From the NCBI RefSeq assembly GCF_002995805.1, contig NZ_PVXL01000021.1, forward strand, positions 1 through 64,000: 64,000 nt of DNA, in the 5' to 3' direction. Shown piece by piece: positions 57,076-64,000 of the stretch. A program made the position numbers and the translations under genes. The first letter of the stretch is position 1. Each line of letters starts with the position of its first letter. Under the pieces are notes generated by a model. The model ran no database searches. It was not told where the DNA came from and was given only the letters and a program-made list of their open reading frames with translations. The DNA comes from Neomoorella stamsii (GTDB lineage Bacteria; Bacillota; DSM-521; Neomoorellales; Neomoorellaceae).

Positions 57076-57682
57076 GATAGTCGTAGCTACCCGTAACGAA
57101 GGGAAGGCCAGGGAATTCCGGGAGCTTTTGCGGGGACTGGATGTGGTTGTGGCAACCTTAAGGGATTTCCCAGATTTGCGTATGCCTGAGGAAACGGGGC
57201 AGACCTTTGCGGAAAATGCCACTTTGAAGGCGCGGCTGGTGGCAGAAGGCACCGGCCTGCCATCCCTGGGGGATGATTCCGGTCTGGAAGTGGATTTCCT
57301 TAAAGGGGCGCCGGGGGTTTATTCCGCCCGCTTTGCCGGCGAACCAGCCGATGACCGGCGGAATAACACTAAACTGCTACAACTTTTAGCCGGTGTACCG
57401 TGGGAACAACGTACGGCCCGTTTCCGCTGTGCCCTGGCCCTGGTAACTCCCGGAGGAGATACTTATCTGGCTGAAGGTACCCTGGAAGGTTTCATCGCCC
57501 TGGAGCCCCGGGGTGACTACGGATTCGGTTATGACCCCCTGTTTTATCTGCCGGAATACGGTAAAACCCTGGCCGAACTGGGGGAGGAAATTAAAAACAA
57601 TCTCAGCCACCGGGCCCGGGCCGTCCAGAACCTCTGGCCGGTTCTAAGCCGGCTGTGGCCGGGCGATAAAGCCTCTTGCTAA
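57068..57682 (+). CDS. rdgB: XTP/dITP pyrophosphatase (RdgB/HAM1)
   Basis: A 204-residue HAM1-family enzyme: [92 protein letters not shown]. It removes non-canonical purine nucleotides. It overlaps rph. Confidence 0.95.
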   Translation: MSRIVVATRNEGKAREFRELLRGLDVVVATLRDFPDLRMPEETGQTFAENATLKARLVAEGTGLPSLGDDSGLEVDFLKGAPGVYSARFAGEPADDRRNNTKLLQLLAGVPWEQRTARFRCALALVTPGGDTYLAEGTLEGFIALEPRGDYGFGYDPLFYLPEYGKTLAELGEEIKNNLSHRARAVQNLWPVLSRLWPGDKASC

Positions 57683-57888
57683 CCACGGTTAGATGTAATA
57701 GACGGCTTCCTGGATGAGTCACCGCTCGCCGCATCAAGTATGTCTTGTTAAAGTAGGCGGTACAAAAGTTCCGGCCGGAATAGCTGGCCAAAGTGGGCCT
57801 TGCACGGCGATAAGGGTCGATTATAATAAATATTGCTCCAAAAGGGGAGAATATTAATGATTTTGCCCGGCAGTGGCAAAAACTGTTT
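57683..57888. other. Intergenic stretch before the tRNA cluster
   Basis: About 200 bases with no gene; open frames on the minus strand here run through the tRNA genes and are shadows. Confidence 0.6.
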
Positions 57889-57917
57889 TTGACTTGAAGC
57901 AGTTTTTGCGGTATAAT
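57889..57917 (+). promoter_or_regulatory. Consensus promoter of the tRNA cluster
   Basis: TTGACT, 17-base spacer, TATAAT, twelve bases before the first tRNA. Confidence 0.9.
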
Positions 57918-57928
57918 ATCCTTTGCGC

Positions 57929-58002
57929 GCGGGTGTAGCTCAATGGTAGAGCCCCAGCCTTCCAAGCTGGTTACGTGGGTTCGATTCCCATCACCCGCTC
58001 CA
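57929..58002 (+). tRNA. tRNA-Gly (TCC)
   Basis: Acceptor GCGGGTG/CACCCGC, anticodon loop CTTCCAA with TCC, T-arm GGTTCGATTCC, encoded CCA. Confidence 0.95.
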
Positions 58003-58010
58003 GGAATCAA

Positions 58011-58087
58011 GCGCCTGTAGCTCAGCTGGATAGAGCAGCGGCCTTCTAAGCCGCGGGCCGCAGGTTCGAACCCTGCCAGGCGCGCCA
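58011..58087 (+). tRNA. tRNA-Arg (TCT)
   Basis: Acceptor GCGCCTG/CAGGCGC, anticodon loop CTTCTAA with TCT, GGTTCGAACC, encoded CCA. Confidence 0.95.
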
Positions 58088-58106
58088 GCAAAGATAGGAA
58101 GATATG

Positions 58107-58183
58107 GTGGGTGTAGCTCAGTTGGTCAGAGCACCAGGTTGTGGCCCTGGGGGTCGTGGGTTCGAGTCCCATCTCCCACCCCA
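58107..58183 (+). tRNA. tRNA-His (GTG)
   Basis: Anticodon loop TTGTGGC with GTG, GGTTCGAGTCC, encoded CCA, and the extra G at 58106 expected for His. The acceptor has one apparent T-T mismatch at position 6:67. Confidence 0.93.
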
Positions 58184-58199
58184 TTTTTTTATCCTCTGC

Positions 58200-58275
58200 T
58201 GGGGCGTAGCCAAGCGGTAAGGCAACGGACTTTGGATCCGTCATTTCGTTGGTTCGAATCCAGCCGCCCCAGCCA
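58200..58275 (+). tRNA. tRNA-Gln (TTG)
   Basis: Acceptor TGGGGCG/CGCCCCA, anticodon TTG in ACTTTGGAT, GGTTCGAATCC, encoded CCA. Confidence 0.95.
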
Positions 58276-58283
58276 GTATCTAT

Positions 58284-58359
58284 GAGCCATTAGCTCAGCA
58301 GGTAGAGCACCTGACTTTTAATCAGGGTGTCCGGGGTTCGACTCCCCGATGGCTCACCA
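58284..58359 (+). tRNA. tRNA-Lys (TTT)
   Basis: Acceptor GAGCCAT/ATGGCTC, anticodon TTT in ACTTTTAAT, GGTTCGACTCC, encoded CCA. Confidence 0.95.
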
Positions 58360-58365
58360 TTTTTT

Positions 58366-58451
58366 GCGGGCGTGGCGGAACGGCAGACGCGCCAGACTTA
58401 GGATCTGGTGGGGGTTCACCCGTGGAGGTTCAAGTCCTCTCGCCCGCACCA
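58366..58451 (+). tRNA. tRNA-Leu (TAG)
   Basis: Acceptor GCGGGCG/CGCCCGC, anticodon TAG in GACTTAGGATC, long variable arm, GGTTCAAGTCC, encoded CCA. Confidence 0.95.
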
Positions 58452-58479
58452 CATCTTTAAGCTCAATCATATTTTCCGG

Positions 58480-58860
58480 GTGAGGTAACCCGGATTTTTC
58501 TTTAAGTTCGCTATACTTCCAAGGAGCCTCCCATGGCGAGAGCCCGCCAACAGCTAAGGCTTGAAAATGCCTGGCTGGCATTTGTCGGAAGCGAGCGAGC
58601 TTCTACCGAGTGGCGAAGCGGCCCAGGCGAAGCCGAGGAGCGAGGGCGGGGCCGGGGACAGCGAGGCCTTTGGCCGGATTCTAAAGGCAAGGACGCCGAA
58701 TAGGCCGGGAACTCCGCCCGAGCCCTGGCTGACCCAGCACTCAACCGGCAAAGGTTTTGTCGCAAAGAATCACCTGTTCCAAACGAGTTGAGTGCTGAGC
58801 GCTCCACAAGGGCTTTGGTGCGAGCAAGACAATGCCAGCCTACGATAGAGTTTTTTGGAG
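58480..58860. other. GC-rich structured non-coding region between tRNA-Leu and the HTH gene
   Basis: About 380 bases with no conserved protein frame. It holds many short GC stems. The most distinct is a long-range pair CAGCACTCAAC (58735) with GTTGAGTGCTG (58787), which resembles the CAGCACTCAA hairpin at the tip of element copy 1. It may be a small RNA, or a relic of a mobile unit. Confidence 0.5.
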
Positions 58861-58871
58861 GACTGATTACC

Positions 58872-59630
58872 ATGGAAATAGGTTTTACCATCAGGCGTTT
58901 CCGCGAAGAAAGGGGCTATACCCTGGACGACCTGGCGGGCAGGGCTGGGATTTCCCCCTCATATTTAAGTGAAATCGAAAGAGGGCATAAGCGCCCCTCC
59001 CTTAAAACCCTGGATAAAATTTGCACTGCCCTCAATATTCCCCGGGAAACCCTTATACCCGCCGAAAACAGCGTTGGTCTGGGAGATAAAATCCGGATGG
59101 TGCGCCAGGAAAAAGGTCTTTCCCTCAAGGACCTGAGCGCGAAAACAGGTATTTCTTTCACTTATTTAAGCGAAATTGAAAGGGGTGTCTTGCACCCCGC
59201 CGCCGATACTTTGAGTAAAATAGCTGCAGCTCTAGAAGTTCCTTTGTCCCTGCTGGTAAGCCATACAGAAAACTGGATCGGGAAAAAACTCAAAGAGGTC
59301 CGGGAATCCCTGGGGCTTACCCAGAGTGCCCTGGCCGCTGAGGCCGGCCTCTCGCCGGCAATGATCGGGCAGATTGAAGCTGGCAAAGTGCAACCCTCCC
59401 TTAATACTATAGAAAAAATAGCCAGAGCCCTGGGTATTTCCCCTTGCTACCTGCTTATAGCCCGGGACCAGCTGGAAGAAATGCTGGCTTCCATGGGCCC
59501 GGATTTAAGGGAACTGCTGCTGAACAGGGACGTGCAGGCTGTACTCAGGCAGATCTGTTATTTAAATGAAAAACAGCTGCGCTTTCTCTTAAAGTTTATC
59601 GAGGTCTTTAAGCAGGCCCAATTAGAATAA
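58872..59630 (+). CDS. Regulator with three tandem XRE helix-turn-helix domains
   Basis: A 252-residue protein; ATG 58872 has TTGGAGGAC upstream. Three XRE HTH domains at about 5-62, 72-130 and 140-198 (GYTLDDLAGRAGISPSYLSEIERG, GLSLKDLSAKTGISFTYLSEIERG, GLTQSALAAEAGLSPAMIGQIEAG), then a C-terminal helical region of ~50 residues. Triple HTH proteins are unusual; the domains probably bind adjacent operator half-sites. Clostridial members sit near stress or sporulation genes. Targets unknown. Confidence 0.85.
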   Translation: MEIGFTIRRFREERGYTLDDLAGRAGISPSYLSEIERGHKRPSLKTLDKICTALNIPRETLIPAENSVGLGDKIRMVRQEKGLSLKDLSAKTGISFTYLSEIERGVLHPAADTLSKIAAALEVPLSLLVSHTENWIGKKLKEVRESLGLTQSALAAEAGLSPAMIGQIEAGKVQPSLNTIEKIARALGISPCYLLIARDQLEEMLASMGPDLRELLLNRDVQAVLRQICYLNEKQLRFLLKFIEVFKQAQLE

Positions 59631-59842
59631 TTTTTTTTGCTCCTCTCTTCGCCACTAATATTTTTCGCGAAGAAAATTTAAAGCATGGGAGGAAATAATT
59701 CTTTCCTGGCGAATATTATTTACTGGAGGTGGTTGTGATGGGATGGTAAAGGGTTAGTTTGCAAAAATAACAACTAGTTCAAGACTGGTGCAGGGATGTT
59801 TTTAGTGAGAGGTTATACACAAATATAGAAAGGAGAATTATC

Positions 59843-60241
59843 ATGGAACAACCCAAATTGTCCGTTATCCTTCTTTCAGGAGAACTGGAAAAGTTACAAG
59901 CAGGGTGCCTGGTAAGCTCAGTTGCTTCTATGTCAGGAATGGAAGTTAACGTTTTCGTGACTATGGAGGCATTAAAAGCTTTTCGTAAAGATGTAATCAA
60001 TGCCAGGGAGTTTAAAACTGCTGGTGAAGTAGGTCAAGAAATGCTCAATAAGAATGTCGACCTGTTCTACCAGCTACTGGAAAATGCGAAAGACATGGGT
60101 AACCTGAAGTTATACGGCTGCGCGATGGCGATGGATTTAATGGAGTGGAAGAAAGAAGATCTCATAGATATTTTTGATGACGTAATCGGTGTCACGGCAT
60201 TCCTGGGTAAAGCAGCCGGCAGCCAGGTTATTGTAATGTAA
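59843..60241 (+). CDS. DsrE/DsrF-like protein
   Basis: A 132-residue DsrE-family sulfur-carrier-like protein: LSVILLSGELEKLQAGCLVSSVASMSGMEVNVFVTMEALKAFRKD and KLYGCAMAMDLMEW, with two Cys that could hold sulfur. ATG 59843 has GAAAGGAGAA upstream. It heads a cluster with TusA, a sulfide:quinone-type oxidoreductase and a DUF1641 protein. Confidence 0.85.
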   Translation: MEQPKLSVILLSGELEKLQAGCLVSSVASMSGMEVNVFVTMEALKAFRKDVINAREFKTAGEVGQEMLNKNVDLFYQLLENAKDMGNLKLYGCAMAMDLMEWKKEDLIDIFDDVIGVTAFLGKAAGSQVIVM

Positions 60242-60263
60242 GTAAGATTATTGGAGGGATAAC

Positions 60264-60503
60264 ATGTCTGAAGTGAATATCACTAAAACTATTGATGCCC
60301 GGGGCTCTTATTGTCCTGGACCGTTGATGGAACTTGTAAAAGCGATTAAGCGCGGTCAAATAGGGGACGTATATGAATTATTGTCCAGTGATAACGGCTC
60401 GGCCAAAGATGTGCCGGAATGGGTTAACAAAATGGGACATGAGCTTGTATACTGCCGGGAAGATGGGGATTTCTGGCGTATTGCTGTCAAAAAAACAAAA
60501 TAA
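60264..60503 (+). CDS. tusA: TusA-family sulfurtransferase
   Basis: A 79-residue TusA protein with the CPGP motif (DARGSYCPGPLMEL), which carries persulfide. It lies 22 bases after the DsrE gene. Such TusA/DsrE pairs pass sulfane sulfur to or from an oxidoreductase. Confidence 0.9.
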   Translation: MSEVNITKTIDARGSYCPGPLMELVKAIKRGQIGDVYELLSSDNGSAKDVPEWVNKMGHELVYCREDGDFWRIAVKKTK

Positions 60504-60540
60504 TTGCTGGCCGGTAAGTTGTGACCAGGGGGCAGGCGGC

Positions 60541-60592
60541 GCGGGTGCAGCTGAAGTTTAAAAAACCTGCGCCCGCTCTGCCAGGTTTTTTA
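60541..60592 (+). terminator. Possible terminator between tusA and the oxidoreductase gene
   Basis: GCGGGTGCAG pairs with CTGCGCCCGC with one wobble, then, further on, GTTTTTTAC. The loop is long, so it may be weak. Confidence 0.4.
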
Positions 60593-60628
60593 CTAAAGCT
60601 TACTGTACTTTTGAGGGAGTGTCATACG

Positions 60629-61768
60629 GTGACCAGACGAATTGTCATTGTTGGCGGTGGCGTAGCCGGTACCATGGTGGCCAACCGGCTGGCAAAATCT
60701 ATGGAAAATGAAGTTTATAACGGCGAGCTGGAAGTAGTACTGATAGGTAATACCGGCAAGCATATTTACCAGCCGGGTTTTCTGTTCATGGCCTTTAATG
60801 AAGGCTTCTTGGAGCAGTTTGCAAGGGAAGAGGAATACCTGCTGCATCCAAAAGTAAATTTCGTTATCGACGCAGCGCGCCATATTGACGTTGACAGGAA
60901 AAGGGTTATTACCGGCAAGCAATCCTTTGACTACGACTTCCTGGTTATAGCCACGGGGTCATACCCCGCTATGGATTCAGTACCCGGCCTGGCGGCAGGC
61001 GCCCACACTTTCTATACACCGGAAGGTGCGGAGAAATTACGTCATGAAATACTGAATTTCCAGGGCGGTACTTTGCTGGTAACCATCGATGTACCCCATA
61101 AGTGCCCGGTGGCACCCCTGGAGTTCATTTTTATGGCTGATGATTATTACCGGGAAGCCGGTATCCGCAACAAAGTGCAGCTAAAGTACACTTACCCTAT
61201 CGGCCGCGTTCATTCCCTGGAGCCCGTTGCTAAATGGGCCGTGAAAGAATTCGAAAAGCGCGGTATTGAATATGAAATCTTTTTTAACCTGGAAAAGGTT
61301 GATCCAGAAAAGAAGATTGCTTACAACATGGATGGTTCTGAGCACCCGTATGATTTGCTAATTTCTATACCGGCCCACCGTGGGGCCAGAGTCATTCAAG
61401 AGTCTGGTCTGGGAGATGAAGACGGGTTTATCCCCACCGATCGTTACAGTTTAAAGATGGAAGGGCAGGATTGTGTCTATGTGATCGGCGATGCCACCGA
61501 TCTGCCTGTTAGCAAAGCAGGCTCAACTGCCCATTATGAAGCTGACGTAGTTGTTAAAAATTTAATCAGTGAATTAAAGGGGCTGCCGGCCACCCATCGT
61601 TATAACGGTAAGGCGTTTTGCTTCATTGAGACCGGGTTAAACGAGGCGACATATATCACCTTTAATTATAAGCAACCGCCGCAGCCGGTGCCACCTTCAG
61701 AGATGCTGCACTGGTTTAAGCTCTCTTATAATGAAATGTACTGGTTATCTGCCCGTGGGATCTTATAA
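60629..61768 (+). CDS. Sulfide:quinone oxidoreductase-like FAD/NAD protein
   Basis: A 379-residue flavoprotein: Rossmann GGGVAGTMVANRLA (about 8-21), VIGDATDLPVSKAG near the C-terminus, and conserved KCPVAPLEF with the Cys used in SQR. GTG 60629 has GAGGGAG upstream. It probably transfers sulfide electrons to a quinone or links to sulfur carriers TusA/DsrE. No obvious membrane anchor; SQR binds peripherally. Confidence 0.85.
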   Translation: MTRRIVIVGGGVAGTMVANRLAKSMENEVYNGELEVVLIGNTGKHIYQPGFLFMAFNEGFLEQFAREEEYLLHPKVNFVIDAARHIDVDRKRVITGKQSFDYDFLVIATGSYPAMDSVPGLAAGAHTFYTPEGAEKLRHEILNFQGGTLLVTIDVPHKCPVAPLEFIFMADDYYREAGIRNKVQLKYTYPIGRVHSLEPVAKWAVKEFEKRGIEYEIFFNLEKVDPEKKIAYNMDGSEHPYDLLISIPAHRGARVIQESGLGDEDGFIPTDRYSLKMEGQDCVYVIGDATDLPVSKAGSTAHYEADVVVKNLISELKGLPATHRYNGKAFCFIETGLNEATYITFNYKQPPQPVPPSEMLHWFKLSYNEMYWLSARGIL

Positions 61769-61782
61769 GGGGGTAAGGAAGG

Positions 61783-62376
61783 ATGGCCCAACCTGCCAGA
61801 AAAATCGTGGGGTCTACCAGTATGGAGCCGGAACTATCTGAACGCTCCCGGGAAATTTTAGGCCTTATCAGTGCTGGTATTGACTCCCTGGAGCCTTCAG
61901 TCATTCAGAATATGGTTGCTAATTTAGTCCGGCTTGGTGAAGTGGTCGATGAATTCAACCGCCCGGAAATGTTAGATCTTTTCCGGGAAGTAGCTCAGAC
62001 CAGCAGTAATCTCCGCAGCTTAATAGCAGAATTAAGAGAGCTGCAAGAGACGGGGACAATGACTGCTTTGCTGGAGTTTGGGAGAATGATCCAGGCTATA
62101 AAAGATTCATTAACAGCCGGCGTGGTCACGGGGATTTTACAGCAGGCTGTTAACGCTGTGTCCATGTTGGACCAGATGCAAACGCTGCAGGGAGACAGGC
62201 TCGTGACGGGTATGATCGCAGCTATGCAAGAGGCTGTACGAGAAAATAAGGATAAATCCCCGCAAGGAGTATTGAGCTTGCTGCGGCAATTGAACAATCC
62301 GGAGGCCAGGAAAGGCCTGGGTATCTTTGCTTCTTTCTTGCAAAAACTACCGGCGCAATTGGGTTTTACCAATTAG
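61783..62376 (+). CDS. DUF1641 protein
   Basis: A 197-residue DUF1641 protein of helical repeat type, usually encoded next to SQR-like flavoproteins. It lies 14 bases after the oxidoreductase gene and ends the cluster at the 62389 terminator. It may act as a membrane or partner adaptor; function unproved. Confidence 0.85.
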   Translation: MAQPARKIVGSTSMEPELSERSREILGLISAGIDSLEPSVIQNMVANLVRLGEVVDEFNRPEMLDLFREVAQTSSNLRSLIAELRELQETGTMTALLEFGRMIQAIKDSLTAGVVTGILQQAVNAVSMLDQMQTLQGDRLVTGMIAAMQEAVRENKDKSPQGVLSLLRQLNNPEARKGLGIFASFLQKLPAQLGFTN

Positions 62377-62388
62377 CTCTCGTTAACC

Positions 62389-62416
62389 AAGCTGCCGGCC
62401 GGGGCAGCTTTTTTAT
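62389..62416 (+). terminator. Rho-independent terminator
   Basis: AAGCTGCC, a loop, GGCAGCTT and TTTTATTTT. Confidence 0.9.
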
Positions 62417-62450
62417 TTTCTACAGGTAATTAGCTGGTCAAGAGAAGGGG

Positions 62451-62550
62451 GTTAAATTATACTTAATTGTGAAAATAGGCACAAAAGCGGAGTAAAAGCG
62501 AAGGAAAAAGGGAGGAATAGCGGTGCCCTATGAGTTAAGTATAATTTAAC
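62451..62550. repeat. 100-bp unit bounded by 16-bp perfect inverted repeats
   Basis: GTTAAATTATACTTAA (62451-62466) and its exact complement TTAAGTATAATTTAAC (62535-62550) flank a short GC-moderate interior. The arms resemble IS ends; the unit may be a MITE-like relic or the end of the decayed transposon beside it. Confidence 0.55.
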
Positions 62551-63007
62551 TAAAAAACATGGCCAAATTGATGCAAGACCTGTTCTTGAATTTCCTAGTG
62601 ATGCAAAAAGATGACTTTTTAGGAGGGAGTAAGTAGGCTGCCGTCTGGGCTTCGCCACTCTCCCGATCAGGCTTGGTAAAAAGATCCTTAAAGGCCAGCT
62701 TAATGCGATAGGCTCTCCCGGTTTTTAAGTGGCACCGGCTAAGGTCCTCGAGGCTTGTTTTTTGTTTGCTGGTCAGGTTGGCAGGGTTCTTAAGCCATTG
62801 ATAACAGGTCTTCTTTAAAAGGTCTGTCTCCCGCCTCTCCTGGCGTCGTACTTCATCAAAGGCCTGATTGACTATTTGCATGCGGTGATTTTCAGTTACG
62901 GGTAGTATGCTGGTATTTATTTTATTGCTTAAATTTGATGGTCTTAGAAGTGTTTGGTTTGGTAGGATATGCTTGCCGCAAACTAAATTTTGAAGTTGCC
63001 CCAGCAT
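62546..63007 (-). pseudogene. ISL3-like transposase remnant
   Basis: A frame on the minus strand has ISL3-type sequence in its middle: IVNQAFDEVRRQERRETDLLKKTCYQWLKNPANLT followed by SLEDLSRCHLKTGRAYRIKLAFKDLF, which corresponds to the C-terminal DDE region. Both ends are cut. It is a decayed copy that truncates the dehydrogenase gene next to it. Confidence 0.7.
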
Positions 63008-63074
63008 TTTGGTAATTAAAAACTCTCACCGGCTGGTGCCTATTTTAGCAGCCAAAAATTAGCACAGGAGGACC

Positions 63075-63431
63075 TGTCCTTTAACGCCGGAAACCCGGGG
63101 CCTGATTAATAGCGAGCGGTTGCGTCGGATGAAAAAGACCGCCATCCTGGTCAATACGGCCCGGGGGCCGGTTATTGACGGGCCTGCCCTCTACCGGGCC
63201 TTAAAAGAGGTGGTTATCGCCGGTGCCGGCCTGGATGTCTTCCCGGTGGAACCGCCGCCGGCCGGTGAGCCTTTACTGGAGCTAGATAACATTGTAGTAA
63301 GCCCCCATATGGGAGCGGTGAGCGAAGACGCCATGATGCGCATGGCCACCGCTGCGGCCCGGGGTGTCATCGCCGTCCTGCAGGGGCAGCGGCCGGAACA
63401 TATAGGTAACCCGGAAATCTACCAGGAGTAA
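63075..63431 (+). pseudogene. D-2-hydroxyacid dehydrogenase 3' remnant
   Basis: The frame is homologous from PLTPETRGLINSERLRRMKKTAILVNTARG to the end, with LDVFPVEPPP and SPHMGAVSEDAM (His of the catalytic pair). The N-terminal ~200 residues and the NAD-binding GxGxxG part are absent. It ends at TAA 63429-63431. It was truncated by the transposon remnant upstream; no start codon fits. Confidence 0.8.
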
Positions 63432-63860
63432 TACCAGCATCCCGCCCAGGCAGCACCGGCAGTGGTGGGGCAAGAGGCGGGCAAAGCCGGGCCCCGAGAA
63501 CACAGCCGGTGTTGCTGGGTTAAAGGGTGACTCTACCAATGGACAAATGGAAAACCAACTTATATAGTGCTGTGGCCGTACAAGTAATGGTGACGGCCAC
63601 TTTCCATATCGTTACCCTATTTTTAACCTATTTATATCGCTGAACGGGATGTTACCTTCTCTTCATTAACCTTATCTGGGTGCTCCTCGAAGTCAACGAG
63701 CTGGAGCTTCTACCAGGATGAGGTTCAGGCAGTAGGGGGCAGATGGAAAAATTATTTCTTGGCAAGAAGGAATTTTTACATCAACGTCGAATAGCTATAA
63801 TTGACAGACACATCAAATCACAAAATAATAAAGTGATCTCATAGTAAGGAGCTGACCTTT
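63432..63860. other. Intergenic region before the aldolase gene
   Basis: About 430 bases with no gene. It includes a possible promoter (TTGACA, 17-base spacer, AATAAT; 63801-63829). An earlier AGCTATAATT lies just upstream. Confidence 0.5.
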
Positions 63861-64000
63861 GTGCGGGAGAACAAAGTAAAAAAAGCCCTGGCCAATGGCG
63901 AAGTAGTTATTGGCACCATGATCTCCGAAGTCCGGGGACCGGGTATTATCACCATGCTGGCCACAGCCGGTTATGATTTCGTCTATATTGACATGGAGCA
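63861..64000 (+). CDS. HpcH/HpaI aldolase family protein (3' end outside window)
   Basis: The first ~46 residues: ENKVKKALANGEVVIGTMISEVRGPGIITMLATAGYDFVYIDME, the typical N-terminus of HpcH/HpaI aldolases (2-keto-3-deoxy acid or 4-hydroxy-2-oxo acid aldolases) with the conserved YDFVYIDxEH near the window edge. GTG 63861 has TAAGGAG upstream. The dehydrogenase remnant next to it suggests a former hydroxyacid-degradation operon. Confidence 0.8.
   Translation, partial: MRENKVKKALANGEVVIGTMISEVRGPGIITMLATAGYDFVYIDME

Noticed and set aside
57603-58244. 213-codon minus-strand frame across tRNA genes
   Set aside because: It reads through four tRNA genes; such frames are a common artefact.

Overview
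Organism: the window looks like a spore-forming, GC-rich thermophilic clostridium of the Moorella type. This rests on the prkA-yhbH-spoVR sporulation operon, GerMN and copper-amine-oxidase-N domain cell-wall proteins, a DsrE/TusA/sulfide-quinone-reductase/DUF1641 cluster, and frequent GTG and TTG starts behind strong Shine-Dalgarno sites. The genus is inferred from gene content and protein style; no 16S gene is present. Layout 1: bases 1 to about 45,370 are the right-hand part of a large integrated conjugative element whose left end lies outside the window. In order it carries a Tad-type pilus operon (1-3253); secreted proteins with one copper-amine-oxidase-N protein (4910-10118); a ParM-like actin, a small partner and an EAL protein (10221-12570); a HEPN/MNT pair; a replication-initiator-like gene with internal iterons (14755-15678); a frameshifted DNA methyltransferase, ArdC and a toprim protein (15703-19389); a second HEPN/MNT pair; an AT-rich defence-like island (20385-28336: unknown protein, Dcm methylase, UvrD-like helicase-nuclease, an inserted IS, Vsr); the mobilisation and type IV secretion operon (28691-38255: MobC-like, relaxase, VirD4, VirB2, VirB6, VirB3, VirB4, M23 peptidase); several toxin-antitoxin pairs; an extra RecA; and an ImmR/ImmA-type control region (42717-44155). 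Layout 2: the element ends inside prkA. Only the C-terminal ~350 codons of that kinase follow the junction at about 45,370-45,390. Since prkA, yhbH and spoVR form a sporulation operon, this resembles the skin-type intervening elements that are excised during sporulation; that reading is inference. Layout 3: bases 45.4-64.0 kb are ordinary chromosome: prkA (3' part), yhbH, spoVR, a phenylacetate-CoA ligase with an ACT-domain partner, hisC, a GerMN lipoprotein, a cell-wall amidase, a UPF0316 membrane protein, murI, rph, an XTP pyrophosphatase, six tRNA genes, a triple-HTH regulator, the DsrE/TusA/SQR/DUF1641 cluster, a scar with transposase and dehydrogenase remnants, and the start of an HpcH/HpaI aldolase. 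Most unusual signals: (i) a ~250-310 bp GC-rich element present four times in the conjugative element (about 3.8, 12.6, 16.9 and 40.0 kb) with conserved and covarying stems, probably a structured RNA or a non-autonomous mobile unit; (ii) the split prkA; (iii) palindromic 24-bp iterons inside the replication gene; (iv) several single-base or single-codon lesions (in-frame TAG in the coupling-protein gene, frameshifts in a methylase, a HEPN toxin and a transposase, in-frame TAA in a small gene) that suggest either decay or sequence errors; (v) the Dcm/helicase-nuclease/Vsr island.
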